Positions 49,676 through 62,848 of a stretch of DNA of 64,000 bases are shown here, in pieces. The stretch is from Echinometra lucunter. Lineage: Eukaryota; Echinodermata; Echinoidea; Camarodonta; Echinometridae. The position numbers and the translations under genes are program-made. Within the stretch, counting starts at the first letter, position 1. Every line of letters starts with the position of its first letter. The stretch is taken from positions 14,933,173-14,997,172 of the forward strand of contig CM057158.1 in the NCBI GenBank assembly GCA_029962745.1, read 5' to 3'. Under the pieces are notes generated by a model. It was not told the origin of the DNA. It saw nothing but the letters and a program-made list of their open reading frames with translations, and did no database searches.

Positions 49676-52600
49676 TGATTTATCTACTCTGTGAAAGAAT
49701 CGACGACGACGGAAAAAACGGGTGAAAGAATATATTGACTTATTTCCTGCTCACTCCCTCCTTTCCCCATTGATCCCAACACTTATTTGTTATTTTTATT
49801 ACATGGTTATAAAGTTCCTGGAAAATTAAATATAAACTTTTTTTTCCTTACTCCACTGATACAAGAGGCCCCCCCCCCCCCCCCCTCTAAAAAAATTGAA
49901 GAGTTGAGAAAGGCACCGGGTTATCTTATTTACATAACGTTAACAGAATGAGTTTTTGTGAGTTGTGAAGCAGCACCTTTCACCTTTTACTTTTTATATT
50001 GAAAACCTTTATTCAGATTGCTGAATTTGTACTGTATTATTGAAATTGTTTTCTAATGAATATGTATCGACAATTGTGTTAACATTGTATTGAAAATGAT
50101 ATTGAAAAATCTGAATAAAGGCAAAAAGCTTTAAAAAACAAAAAAGAAAGAAGACAGAGATTCCATTTACTAACTAAAAAGTTGAAGCGTTGTTTTAATG
50201 TTTCTTAGTTGTTTTTGTTTCTTTTTTCTGTTTTCAGATTTTAGTTGACAATTCTTTCAGTATACGTACTCTTTGTAATAAGTCTGCGGCAAAATCACTA
50301 TTCCAATCTCTCCCCATTTAATTAGATTATAACTGTGAGTCTGATCGAAACTAGGGAACAACTGAGCTGAAAAAGTTTTTTTTTTTTTTTTTTTAAAGAA
50401 AAGAAGAATAAGAGGATAAAGGTAAATGCTCACATGTAGCCTATGAGCATCCCTAAATACTTGATTTGATTTCAGGACGTGACTTATTATGTATCTTTTC
50501 ACACGGCTTTTCACACACACCCCCACACACCCACACACACACACACACACACACACAAAAAAAAAAAAAACTTTGAAAAATTGTTCTTTTAATAGAGAAG
50601 AAAAATCTCTGAAGGATGGATGACATTCGACAAATGATGGAAGAAAAGGTTACATAGTCCAAAACGGCCACGAATCGAATCGGTCAGTTTGAGAATCGTT
50701 GTGTGTGGAGTCAGCCTTATGGTACGGTGTGACCGTGTGAGCAAAGTCTTATAGTGACCATGATGACATCACGTTCGGTGCATCCTACATAAAATGACTT
50801 TCTTGTGGTAACGCGACCTTGTCAATTAAGCTGTAATGCCAAAATACAGTCGAAATAGGACAAAAGCCAGCTTATCCTACTGTGTTGTCCCGCAACCTCG
50901 CTCATTTTCATGTTACTGTCGAACCTCAACTATTATTGAGCAGCCAATCGATAGCTGGGCCCACAGACGCGCCCCCACGTGCCCACTACCTGAATGAAAT
51001 ATCCTTGGACAGTTATTGTTCTCTTCGGAATGGTCATTCATATGTGTTGAATAAGTTTTTAAGGTCTTTTAAAGATGCAGGTACAAGTAGATGACCAAAG
51101 GTTTCACTCTCATAGAATAGGCTACGAATGCGGTTGGAGGTGGGTGTATATAATCAATGTGGAAAAAAAAAAGTGAAAGAGGATGCATTTACATATTTCT
51201 ATTCCAAACGACGTCAAATGTTCACATACTACTACAGAGACGGTGACACCCTGTGCAGGTTCTGTTTGTGGCAAGTGACTGTGTCACAGTGTAAAAACAG
51301 TGTAAAAACAGTGTGAACAGTGCTTGTAATAGTCACCATGATGAAAGTGCCATGTCTGTGGTCATACTTTTCTCAAGCTCAAAATCATTCTGATCACAGT
51401 CCGCCACAGTACGTGCTCAACAGTGTGGACACATTCGGATTGTTCATCTGTGGCGTCCACATGCGTATACACACACCGCCATGACGCCTGTATAGAAACA
51501 GTGTGAATAGGCCCATATCGTTCTCACGTTATTAGCAAACTAAGAAACAAAGAAACAAAGATAATGTTTGCAGCACTATGTGGTCACGATTGATAACTTC
51601 GTTTTCGAACATTATTTCAATTGACCTTTAATCATATCAGTTAATCCATGCACATCCACGGCCATGAGCTAAAATCGCTCTCTTTTTGAGGTTCATGATT
51701 TGCAAGCATGAACCACTTTTTGACATCACAGCCTCGTAAACCAGAAAATGCATTACAACTTATTGCGAAATACACTGACTATAATGCATGTCACATTTTG
51801 TGGTGTAATACTATAGTATTGTATTTTGATTATTATGCACAAATTATTGATTTTGCTAGCAGGTGACCTGTGAACTGTTAAGAAAAAGGTCGGGGATATT
51901 GTAAAAGATATTTAATATGCAAGGAAGAGAGAATAAAGGAGTCATTGGCATAAATCCCATGGGGGGGGGGGGGGGTAAGAGGGTATGATGTCCCTCACCC
52001 ATGCGCTCTGTTTAGAGATGGTGATGGCGTGTACAAATATACAAAAATATTTCAATCAATAGAAGTAACATTTCTGTTTGAAATGCTATGAAAACTTAGA
52101 GATAGGATTAGAAGGTCCCGAAAGTATGTGTGTGGGTTCGCACTAGAATTTTCGGCAAAAGATTTCGATCAATAAAAAGAAAACAACGAATTACTGTACG
52201 ATGGTCAATCGTACCTTACAAAGTACCCCGGGAAATGTATTATTATCATTGTGATTTATTTATTATTATTTATTCGGCATTTACAAGAGAAATATAACAA
52301 TATAAAAGAACATCAAATATAATATATGCATATTCTTAAAGCATGTCCTTTTATGCTCAATATTTGTTATTGTTAGCTATTAAAGCACACACACCAAAGT
52401 TAGAACTGATTAGGCATGTACCCCACTCCATAGGAGCATATGTAAAGCACCTGGTGAATGTTTGAATTTCTCTCGCTCAGGGTTCATCACAGCCTCTCTT
52501 CCAGGTTTTTTTTTTGTGTGTGTAATTCCTAACATGATATTAACGATAAATATGACTATTACCGTGGATGAAAAAAAAACCCCACAAACAAACAGCAACA

Positions 52601-53341
52601 ACAACAACAACAACAAAACCCTTCCAATATCATGACATGAACACAAACCACTCTGTCTCCCGACAGTCATGATAGTGGATTCTGCATGACTTGGGAGTGT
52701 ATAACTTTTCCCTAAATGATTTGTCATTTTGAGGAAGAGTCTATACGCTTGAAATAGTATTGACACGGCAGGTGAACTACTTTCAACGTTGGAAGTATAT
52801 CAGTGCATGTATACTCAAGTTATTAAAGTGAGTGACATTGATTACGTAATCTTCGACAATGAAAACATGTATTGGCACGTACCGGAACTCCGACGGAATA
52901 ACTAGATCATATCAATAAGAGAAGAATTTGGCTATGACAAAATATCTAAGTATCTAAAGGAAATTGAAATTCCATCAGAAACAAAGAAGTCTTCACTGTC
53001 TTGATGGTGCTTCACAGGATACGCAGGACTTTATGGGGGGGGGGGGGGGGAAGTGGTGGGGGAATATCTCCCTCTCGAGCTTTCAAAAATTTAAAAATCA
53101 AGGAAAAGCACAAGAAACAATATAATCTTTTAACATAACATAAACAATGATCTTTAGGGATGAATCGTCCAAACGATTATTTTTTTCAATTGAAATAAGA
53201 ACATGCAGAACAATGTCATTGGTCGACCACTTTCATAATACGATTACTGTATCCTTACGTTTTGACGTACAAAAATAAGACGCTTGTGAACTTCCGGAGG
53301 ATGTCTCTTCCTTGAGACTTGACGCATAGTATACGGGAGAC

Positions 53342-53575
53342 AGAAGAAGAAATGAAGAAATGAAGAAATGAAGAAGAAGAAGCAGAAGAAGAAGAAGAAG
53401 AAGAAGAAGAAGAAGAAGAAGAAGAAGAAGAAAAAGAAGAAGAAGAAGAAGAAGAAGAAGAAGAAGAAAAAGAAAAAGAAGAAAAGAAAAGGAGGAGAAG
53501 GGAGAAGAAAAGAATTAGAAGAAGGAGGAGGAGGAGAAGAAATAAGGTAGAAGAACAGGAAGAAGAAGAAAAGCC
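53342..53575. repeat. (GAA)n-rich purine tract
   Basis: About 230 bases almost purely A and G on the plus strand, mostly GAA units. The long poly-Lys and poly-Phe frames here are artefacts. Confidence 0.95.
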
Positions 53576-56500
53576 TCAACACATCGTCAATATTGGAGAC
53601 AGAAATGGAACAATCGTCTCGAAGATGCTTTGAAAACACCTGCATACATGACATAAAAAAGATGTTTTGAAATAAATACAGGCATTTAATATGCCCCCCT
53701 CCAATCCCTAAAATGGATTGATGATTTGAAAATCCAGTCGCAAGATTCCTTTATACCCCCTGTACTATTAGTTTGCAATGCACACTGTAAGACATTTTCC
53801 ATGCTGAAATTTCATGTTTTTTATTTCCGCATACTAAATAACTAGAGTCCACGACAAAGCCTTGTGTAACTAATACAATTGCGAACTCATAATTACATGT
53901 GGCATAATCATGCAGAAGTTGATCTGGGGACGGCCGGGGGGGGGGGGGGGGGGGTTCTGATCTCCCGGGACAGGAGTGAGTGGATAGTATGTTGGACCAC
54001 TGGCTAATCCCAAACATACCATGCAGGATACCTGGACAAAACAGTGAATACATAAAATAGAGAATAACATGTTGACATTTGAGGCGAGTCGTATTCATAA
54101 AAATATGTTTGATGTTTCTTGCAAGTCATTAAATAACTTTGAAATCGTTACTCTTCCTTTCTCTTTTTCAATTTTTGTTTATTTTTTGACAATAAATTTT
54201 GCGACCCTTGATCGGCCTTTAATTATTGCCCACAATAAAGGAAATTTGGGTTTCATCATCCACAACCCGATGTGAAGTAACACAGAAAAAAAATCCCTCT
54301 TTTTCTCAACAAAAATACCCTCTTTTTCTTAACAAACAAGTATTTATAGCTACGGGGTCTCTATCCCCTCTCTTATTGTCAGTGATTTGTCACCTTTTCT
54401 CTTTGCTCTTCCATAAAAATCATATTCTTTCAAGCTCTTGCCTCTGACCCACTTCTCAATATGAAAACGGTATATATAAGACAATTGGCATAAAATATCT
54501 TTTCTACTCTATCCACCCACTCTTTCTCATAACAATGCTCTCGTGACACTGACTCATCAACTCAATTTAGAAGTACACCTTTTTCACCATACAAAAGAAG
54601 AGAAGTGAAAGAAATATCTGTACTATTCTCTTTACACCCACTCACTTACCAGCATATACGCATTTCTTTTCTTGAAAAAGTGTTCTTGACACTGACCTCT
54701 CACACTCTTGTAAGTACATGAACAAAAGTCAGACAGTTCATCTACACCACTTGGACTATGATCTTTTCTCATATCCATTCCGCCTCAAACATATTTTCTT
54801 AGAAAATGTACTCAGGTGCTTCAAGTCCATAATCCCAGGACAACTGAAATTGGCAATGCTCAGGTGGATTTTTTGGCTGGATAAGCAAAGTACAGTACAC
54901 TGTTTATCATTTAAAAATCTGGATACAGATACACAATTCTGGTGTCAAGGGTTTTTTTTACTGACTGGGCAAGTTAGGAGCACATTTTTGAAGCATCTTG
55001 GTCATTTGCCTTTCAATATGATGTCACATGTATGAATCACAATGTTGAGGCAACTTGGTTTCTTTCTCATTAAATGCTTGATAATTTATTTCACACAGGT
55101 TTAAATAAACATGGATTATTTTAACACAGAGGTTTGGACAATGAAACAAATAGTTACTTTCTGGGAAACCACATGTATTGTAAAAATGACAACAAAATAA
55201 GGGGAAAAAAAGAAAGAAAGAAAGAACAAAAAAAACCCTCCTAACATTACAAATGACAATGGCATTGGTTTTCTTTTGAAACATAATAAAAAAAATAAGG
55301 ATGGTATACAAATTACAACGACCCCCCCCCCCCCCCATTATGGATAATATTTTATCTCAAATAGACTGTGTCATCAATACTCAAAGTGAACCCCCCCCCT
55401 CCAAACAATATTCAATATCATGGCAAGGAGATCCAAGTTTAGGTCATATTACATATTTCTAGCACAAACAGGAAGAACATAGCAATATTTGTATAACATG
55501 AAACTATAATGATCTAGCTAGTGGCAGCCAGGCCTATTGAGATGAGCATTGATCAACACAAGGTACCTAATAAATAATGATATGCAACATTAATATAGCG
55601 CTTAATGCAAATGTTTCTAAGCGCTGTATAATTAAATCAGTTACATAAATGCCTGCGAAAAAGATGGCCCATTCAGTTTCCGCAACATGAGGTCAAACCA
55701 AACAAATAGCACACTACAGACCTCAGGTTTTCCTGGTTTTCAAACTCTGATCATGAGCAAGTCTTGACCAAAACTAGAGTCATGTTTAAATATGAGTACA
55801 TATTTTGTACATCAAAGGGCAATTAACCTCTTAAAGAAAGTGTCCTGAATGGAGATTGGATGTAATAACAACTTCACATGTTTTTTGTATGTACTTTTTC
55901 ATTTGCTGTTTACAATTTTAAATGTACCAAGTTTATAACTAGATGAAATGCATGTAAATTCCCATTTTGAATGGCGTATCTTACAATGGAACATTTGTCA
56001 TAATAACTAGGTTACGTAGTTAGCCTTCATCATGTTATTAGTCTGCTTATCACACGAATGCAGAGCGATGCACCTGCCCGTCTTTAGAAGCAGTGCTTGC
56101 ATCGATGCATGTACAAAAGAGAGAGAGGCCCATGGGTATGGATAACAATAGAAGAGCTCTCACAGTTGAATAAACAGTAAAACCTAAAGCAAATTGGAGT
56201 AGGTCACCTTCACAAAATTGTTTTCCTTAAATTCTTTACAATGCTCATGGATTTCTTTTTACTTTTCCTGTTTTATGCACTGTACTGTACTCAATGTATT
56301 TTTCCATTGTGGTTCAACCCCCTCGAATGCTATTGAAAATACATGTAACTCGGGCTGGAAAATGTTGTGATACTGGTGCATGTATCAAATCATGCTCAAC
56401 TGGTTAATATAAATATTCTACTTTCATATGAGTATATAAAAAAACCCCCAAAGATTGGCTTACATGTATGATCAAAAAATGTAAGTAAGAGATACAGAAT

Positions 56501-56634
56501 AACCCTCTAAGGGCCGTTGACTAGCATGAATGCAAACACGTATGAACATGCATGGCTGTCGTCTGTCACAAAATATTGAATGCAAATAGAGTAATTATGG
56601 ATAGCAAAATAAAGAGAATGAATACTTTAAAAAA

Positions 56635-56811
56635 TACAGTCAACTCTGCATAAGTCAAAATCGCTAAGTCGAATAATCGCCTAAGTCGAAGGTCTGTACT
56701 TGGTCCCATTCCTTTATTTTCTATTGTTTTTGACCCCTCATAAGTCGAATTTTCTCTAAGTCGACTCGAAGCATTTTCTTCAGTCCCGAGACTTAGGCAG
56801 AGTTGAGTGTA
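56635..56811. mobile_element. Tigger/pogo-like MITE
   Basis: Ends TACAGTCAACTCTGCATAAG and (complement) TACACTCAACTCTGCCTAAG, with internal TAAGTCGAA repeats, match the ACAGT.AA.CTC..TAA style of Tigger-type ends with TA target sites. Confidence 0.78.
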
Positions 56812-58183
56812 CACATGTTGCAGTGTAAGTGTAATATCAGTCAATGACCAGCAATTCAAAACAATGAAAGCAAATGTACATAAATTCCTTAAGCATGTAC
56901 TCCATACTTAGCCTCAAATGAAAACAAAATATTGAAATGACACGACAGAATGTACAAAACTTACAACCTGAGCCGGTTATTGAGCATGGTGTACAACTAC
57001 GTGTAGTTGCTTTCAAAGTCTGCTAATATTTGTGCTTTCAGCTTGGACAGAACTACAGCTGCAATGAACTTCAAAGAACCCTGGTACATGTAGATTGGTG
57101 CATACTAGACTATACATGTACATGTAGTTTCATGTAGGCATATATAAGCCTCTAAAAAGACAGCCTCGGAACATGGTAATGTACAATGAAAATGCTTCCA
57201 GTTCATTCGTTACATTCAATAGTGCACATTCCTAAAGATGCTACATGATAGATGATGCATATTTGCATTGAAAATACAGTGTAAACAGCTTTAACATTCA
57301 TGTAGTTAGCATGCCATGTTAACATGTTAAGAATATATATAAATCTACTTGTCCATGTACAAGTTGTATCTTCCAGATGTTACAATTTGAACCATGCACA
57401 AACACACAAGACAAATATTATTTCTGAGTTTCAGAGTATCCAAACATTAACATAATGGTAACCTGTAAATCATTGAGAATAGAATGATATGTGACATAAC
57501 ATGAATGTTGTAGATTCAAAACCACGTAAAGGCATGTTGTGATAAATATCATGCATAATTACAAACAAAATTCTTTCAATTAGATCTGTGTCTATTTTCT
57601 AGGAAACACAATATATTAATAGTATTAACTCAATTAAATACAGTCTAAAAAAAAAAAAGGTTTGCACCACTTTTTGCATATACATGTATATGTAACAATT
57701 AAAATCTCTTTCTACTGAGAACATGATTTTAGGACAAATGCTGTTGCACTAAAAGGGAAGAATACATCAAGACTAGACTACATGTAATGAAACAAAGATA
57801 GGCAAACCCAGAGAACAGTGGACCAGTCGCATGTGAGCCATGTACAGTATACAGTGCAGTGACAGCCGGAACCTGAGATTTGGGGCAAGGCCATAATCAA
57901 GCATGTTTTTACCAGGTTATCATGTTCTTACTGTCCTTTGAGCTCTAAGATTCCAGGTTATTTGATGAAAACGATTTTGATTTTGGCCAGAAACGTCATC
58001 AAAAGCACAAATGTTTCACTGCTGAATCTTGTGCAAATCATTCCTTCGGCCGCTGGGCTACATGTACATGTACATTTGCTGGCACAAAAATGAATACAGC
58101 ACGTGTGTCTGGTCCCCTATTCCCCAGGTTTACCCAAAGATAACAAAACAATAGTTTATTTAAACTAAACTATGAATGAAGAA

Positions 58184-58399
58184 TACAGTAGAAACTCAGT
58201 ACATGTATGACGAGGTCCTTGGGACCATCAAAATTACCTTGATATAGCAGGAATCTCGTTATATCAGGGTTAAAAAACAACAGAATATAAAGTGCTTGGA
58301 CCGGAAAATTACCTTGTTTATTCCTGATCAGATATAACAAGGCTTGTTATATCAGGAATATTGTTACATCAGATCTCTTTATACCAAGTTTCCACTGTA
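58184..58399. mobile_element. Tigger/pogo-like MITE
   Basis: Ends TACAGTAGAAACTCAGTA and (complement) TACAGTGGAAACTTGGTA; internal CTCGTTATATCAGG and CTTGTTATATCAGG. Lies in the MYLIP 3' flank. Confidence 0.78.
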
Positions 58400-59781
58400 T
58401 AGCTTTCCTTGAAAATTTATGGCAAGGTTGAGGACCGTCTCTATTTTCAAGTAAAAATGACATCTAAAACTGTGTCTAGTACAACTTCTTTTGTCCAAAA
58501 GCGTACATGTTGAATTGTAACAGGACATACATGTTATTTCCATGAAAGTCTTCATTACTTCACTATTTCAAAACACTGATACTCCATTGATCTGAAACTG
58601 AGAAACTCAACCATCTACTCTCTGCAGTTGCAACTTCCCATGTCCCATTTTAGCAAAATGTTTAAACTTTCACACAGTCCCTTTTCACATTTTCAGCATG
58701 TGCATCATCCTACTACACTAATGAATGAATACAAAAAAGTGTTGAGAGATATCATCTATGTCTTACCAAGACTATATCAGCCTGTTCTAACAAAGAGACA
58801 AAAGTAAACTACTGACAGGTAATAAAAAACACATACAGCATTTCGAAGGAAACAAAGATTAATTTTCTACAGATACAGTATTGCACAAATCTATGTAACA
58901 TAAACTGCTGTGATTCTGGAATGCACACATAAAGAAAGCTCTACTTGCAAAACTAGAAAACCAGTTGCTAGAAATGTCAAATAATGTGGAAAGAACTCCT
59001 GCTATTGGTAATGAACGGAAAGGAATGAACTACTTTGAAAAAACTCTAATACAAAAAACACAAAATTGACCCGTAAATGGCAAACATTACTTACACTTGG
59101 GGAAAGGAACAATTGGTTTGACTGAGAATACTAAAGAGTTGACTTAAGCAAATGTATCAACTTGGCATTAGCTATCAAACATTAGAAAAATATCTTGTTC
59201 TCTCCTTTCTACAATTCAAGGCATTCTCCATTCTAAAAATGTGTTGACCTTTGATCAAAAATACAAGTTTTCATCTTTTCACAAAATCTATAAAATTTCA
59301 TTTTAACATCTAATCACGTTATAGAAGTTAGAAACCAAATAGTTGTAGAAGTGAACGCTACAGCATTCTTACAAGGGGTTTTTTATCACAGGATCTAACA
59401 CACAGTACATGTAACTATTACAGGTAAATTTGCCTACCAGTAATCCATACATAGCGAATCATTATGTATATTACACAAACTCACAATAATGAACAAATAT
59501 GGGAATGACTAGCTGTCAAATCTACAACGTATCATGCCATGCATTTATCCTGCTTCTCATGCCACAATACTGTTTTCCTTTCATTTACAGCACTTCATCA
59601 GTTGACTACAAACATTTCTCAAATACACAGTGTCTGATCCTATTGCTAATAATTTTCAGAATTATAACTTCTTTCTTATTCTTTTCTAAAAACATATCAA
59701 ACATGGCAATCCTCAATAATACTGATTCAGAATTCTACTGCATTTTATACATGTATGCTCATGTGTGTATACCATCATGAC

Positions 59782-60403
59782 CTAACCTAACACATTCATC
59801 GGTCTGTCCCAGAAGACTTTCTTCCTTTCTTCAATGTCTAAGCGACACGAGGGGCAGTTGGAAACCATGCCAGCACAGTTGCTACAAAGAAGGAAATGGC
59901 CACAGGGCAAGAGTACCGTATCCATATGGGAAGCCATACAGACTTTACAAGTCACTGCATCACGATACATCTGAAGTTCCTGTTCCAACTGATTCGCTCC
60001 CTCTTGCCTGTTGTGTGCTTGGGAAGGAAGGTCAGCATCTGCAGACTGCGTAGAGATACCCATTCGGAAAAGCTTTCGGCGCGCATCATCATGGACCTCT
60101 TGCTGTGTCCTCCGCAAATCGAATGAATACTTCTTCCCCAAGTCTGTGTTGACATTGAAGAAAGAGACAATACTCCCGCGGAAGTCTCTGACAAACTGAT
60201 CTTTAACTGGCTCACTGACAGTTTCACTGGTGAAGAATTCAACTTTCTCTGTGATAGAACGGTAAAGTCCTTCAGCTATCTCCTTTGTATTTAGGGTAAG
60301 ATCAATCTTCTCTGTTGTGAAATTATGTCCATCATCAAGATCATAGTACATCTGACAATCTCTTTTCTCGACAGACAGCCTTTTCACTGATGCAAGAGGA
60401 ATC
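59782..60403 (-). CDS. MYLIP: MYLIP coding exon 4 (FERM F3 end and RING)
   Basis: Residues 224-430 and stop. GLYRSITEKVEFF, the NVNTDLGKKYSFDLRR segment that membrane-type FERM F3 lobes share, then a linker and RING with all eight zinc ligands present. Confidence 0.97.
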
Positions 60404-62848
60404 CTGCACAAAAGAAAAGGACATTTGATAAATATTTTTTAGGAAATATGAAATCTCACAATTCTATTCTGATTTGAGGAAAGAAAGGACCTTCTTTTCA
60501 TTTTCCAAAATACAGTATGCAAGAAAATGACAATGCATTTAACAACACTCTACATGTGGAAAACATAAATCAAGGTAAAACTGCAGATAAAAATATACAA
60601 ACAAACCTAAAATGTAAGTGATTTCAGAGTTAGTTCTGAAGGTAAAGAAGTTCTATTTTTCATGCAGTCTTGTAAGTTCCGACAAAAATGCACTTTACTC
60701 TTTTCACAGAGCAACAATTTTTATACTCACTTTAGACGATCCTGCGTCTCGCAATTCGTTACAAGAATTCCATGAGCCCCAACACCAACTTGACATAACT
60801 GGCCAGAGCAGGTTTTGGCGTTGAACATATCTAATCCATATGAATCCATCTCACAGACTTCCCTCAGTAGTGTCAGGAGGGCATGGTCTTGCTTCATGCT
60901 GCGAAGGCGAGCATATTCTGCTTGGGCTGTCAATTTAAATTCCTCTGAATCTGCATACTGGGGGAAGTAACTTGCTAGCTGCTCCACATCATTGCTCGCA
61001 CCAAAGTCGCCCCGCTCGGCCTGGGTGAACAGAGCACTAAGACGGGCAGCATCTTTCAGGGCTGCCTTCAGTTTCCCCTCTTCTACAAGAAGTTTGGAAT
61101 CATGAAAGAACAGATGTCTGCATTGCAGAAGGAAAAAAAAAAAAAAAGTTAATCTTCTAATGAATAACATAAGTAAATAATATAACATTAAAAAAACAAA
61201 TTATACATTTTTATATTTCAAAGGATAACCATAATCACAGAATACAATGCACAATCTGCACGATTTCTTGACCATTATTTTTCCTTTCCTTGCCAACAAA
61301 CATGCAAAAACATAATAAATTTGCAGATGACTGCAATTTCCACACATTTCCCCCACTCTTCATGGAGCACAGAATATGTCATACATATTACATAAATGTA
61401 CATGCTCAAAGTCACAATATTCACCTTGTGATATCTTGCTGCAGGATGTGTGGCTCAACATGGAATTTCACCCTCAGATCAAGTCGGATTGGCTGGGAGA
61501 ATCCAATGGGTAGCTGAGAGGTGATGGTGTTTCGAAGATTCAGCCAGTGCCTCTCCCCTTTCTTTGTTGAGAACTGGAGGCCAAAATAATCCCCTTCGAC
61601 CAGACTAAGCTTCGAGCATGCCTGTTCAACAGAAGAAAATTAAGTGATTGCACATCTTGTCACAATAATTTATGTCACCCCAAAAATAAAGTATGAAAAA
61701 AAGACCTTGGCTCACTTTTTCTATATTCGTGGATAGTAAAATGTTCTGCCTGTGGGTGATGCCAAATACTTCTGCTATCCTCTTTTCTACTCACTCAGCA
61801 ATCAGAACTGGACATACTTTTAAACAGATTGCTGGGTAGATTTCCTGTCTTCCGTGTTGTTTCATAGCAGAGTGACCACATTTCGCACATGACCAAAATA
61901 TTAAAAAAACTGAATGACCCAAGTATTATCATTAAACCACAAGCAGAATTAGCAGAAAGAGTGACCTTAATTTCTGAAATTCTAACTCCACTGAGCTCTG
62001 CCACTTCGGTGGAGTTCCATGGGCAACTACTGAAAATGACCCAAACCAGCCACTCAATTTGGTTGCCACATGTCAAATTTCAAGAACCGTACTTTCATAA
62101 AAAAGTGAAAATTTGTATAAAAATAAGATCTAGGGCCTAGTAACACAGTCAGACCTAGATCTATCATCTAGATCTACTCACAAACTCTCCGGCCAACTAG
62201 CAAACCCCTTATGTTAAAATCCTCATTTGAAAACGACTTAAATGAAAAAAAAAAAAATGATTTTCTTGACCTAGGCTATTGAAATGTTCCCGTGCCGTGG
62301 AGTTAGGCCTAATGTTACTGAAATTCACCTGAGGCCTGAGCCCTGACACTCATTCTCAAGTTCAGCTTCATGACTTTCTCAATCTCATTCTCAAGAGTCA
62401 AGAATCACACCAGTCAAACCAGACAAAGGATTTTAAGAACATTGTCTTGTCACAACAGTTAAACTTCATGATGAGGTGATCCACACTAATTTGTCGTTAG
62501 TTACTAGACTCTATAGACCCCTAGTCTAAATCTAGATCTATACTACTAACTTTTACAAGCTTAATGTTACATATCCATGCATGTCTCTTTCACTATCACA
62601 GCCACACTACAGCACTAGACTCTAGAGCTCACACATGTCATGTGATTCATACTTTGTCAAGCTAGTCGATTCAAGTCATGCAAGTCAAGACTCAAAGCTT
62701 ATCTCCGACTCTGTTCTGGAAAAGAATGATCCTCGATTTTAAACAGAAAACATAAACTTACCAAATCCAAACATTCCAAGCCAACAGCTTTCGGTCCAAC
62801 CTCTATTTCAAGCACATTGCCATCCGGTTTCTTGATGAATATCAACAT
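59782..62848 (-). CDS. MYLIP: MYLIP/IDOL-type FERM-RING E3 ubiquitin ligase, complete, 4 coding exons
   Basis: A 430-residue protein (human 445). Order: FERM domain about residues 1-280, linker, C3HC4 RING at residues 376-410 (CKVC, CGH, CSNC, CPSC), short C-terminal tail. In vertebrates this ligase is recruited to membranes through its FERM domain, ubiquitinates lipoprotein receptors of the LDLR family and binds myosin regulatory light chain. FERM matches: EGDYFGLQFSTKKGE and LRVKFHVEPHILQ (exon 2), DAARLSALFTQAERGDFG and VGVGAHGILV (exon 3), NVNTDLGKKYSFDLRRTQQE (exon 4). The start ATG aligns with the vertebrate start; an in-frame extension upstream has no ATG. Exons: 62762-62848, 61425-61621, 60731-61117, 59782-60403. 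Substrate in this animal is unknown. Confidence 0.96.
60731..61117 (-). CDS. MYLIP: MYLIP coding exon 3
   Basis: Residues 95-223. FERM F2 helices (KAALKDAARLSALFTQAERG, QLASYFPQYADSEEF) and start of F3 (EMDSYGLDMF, VGVGAHGILV). Acceptor TGCAATGCAG after a long pyrimidine tract; donor CTAAA|GTGAGT. Confidence 0.97.
61425..61621 (-). CDS. MYLIP: MYLIP coding exon 2
   Basis: Residues 30-94. End of FERM F1 and start of F2: LVEGDYFGLQF, HWLNLRNTITSQ, RVKFHVEPHIL. Acceptor TTGAACAG, donor ACAAG|GTGAAT, phase 2. Confidence 0.97.
62762..62848 (-). CDS. MYLIP: MYLIP coding exon 1
   Basis: Residues 1-29, first beta strands of the FERM F1 ubiquitin-like lobe (MLIFIKKPDGNVLEIEVG). Donor TTG|GTAAGT, phase 0. 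Confidence 0.95.

Larger units (their letters stand above)
49510..59781. other. Intergenic region and probable MYLIP 3' UTR
   Basis: No supported gene. Holds C17 (49869), (CA)n near 50518-50557, G15 (51961), G16 (53035), the purine tract, G19 (53936) and C15 (55322). From about 55.0 to 59.8 kb tandem repeats are few, consistent with a long MYLIP 3' UTR; candidate minus-strand AATAAA signals lie near 58317, 56713 and 55087. Confidence 0.6.

Noticed and set aside
53244..53654. 136-residue poly-Phe frame and complementary poly-Lys frame
   Set aside because: Translation of the GAA/TTC tract; no codon or protein signal.
54718..55035. 105-residue plus-strand frame in the intergenic region
   Set aside because: No recognisable motif; AT-rich chance frame more likely.
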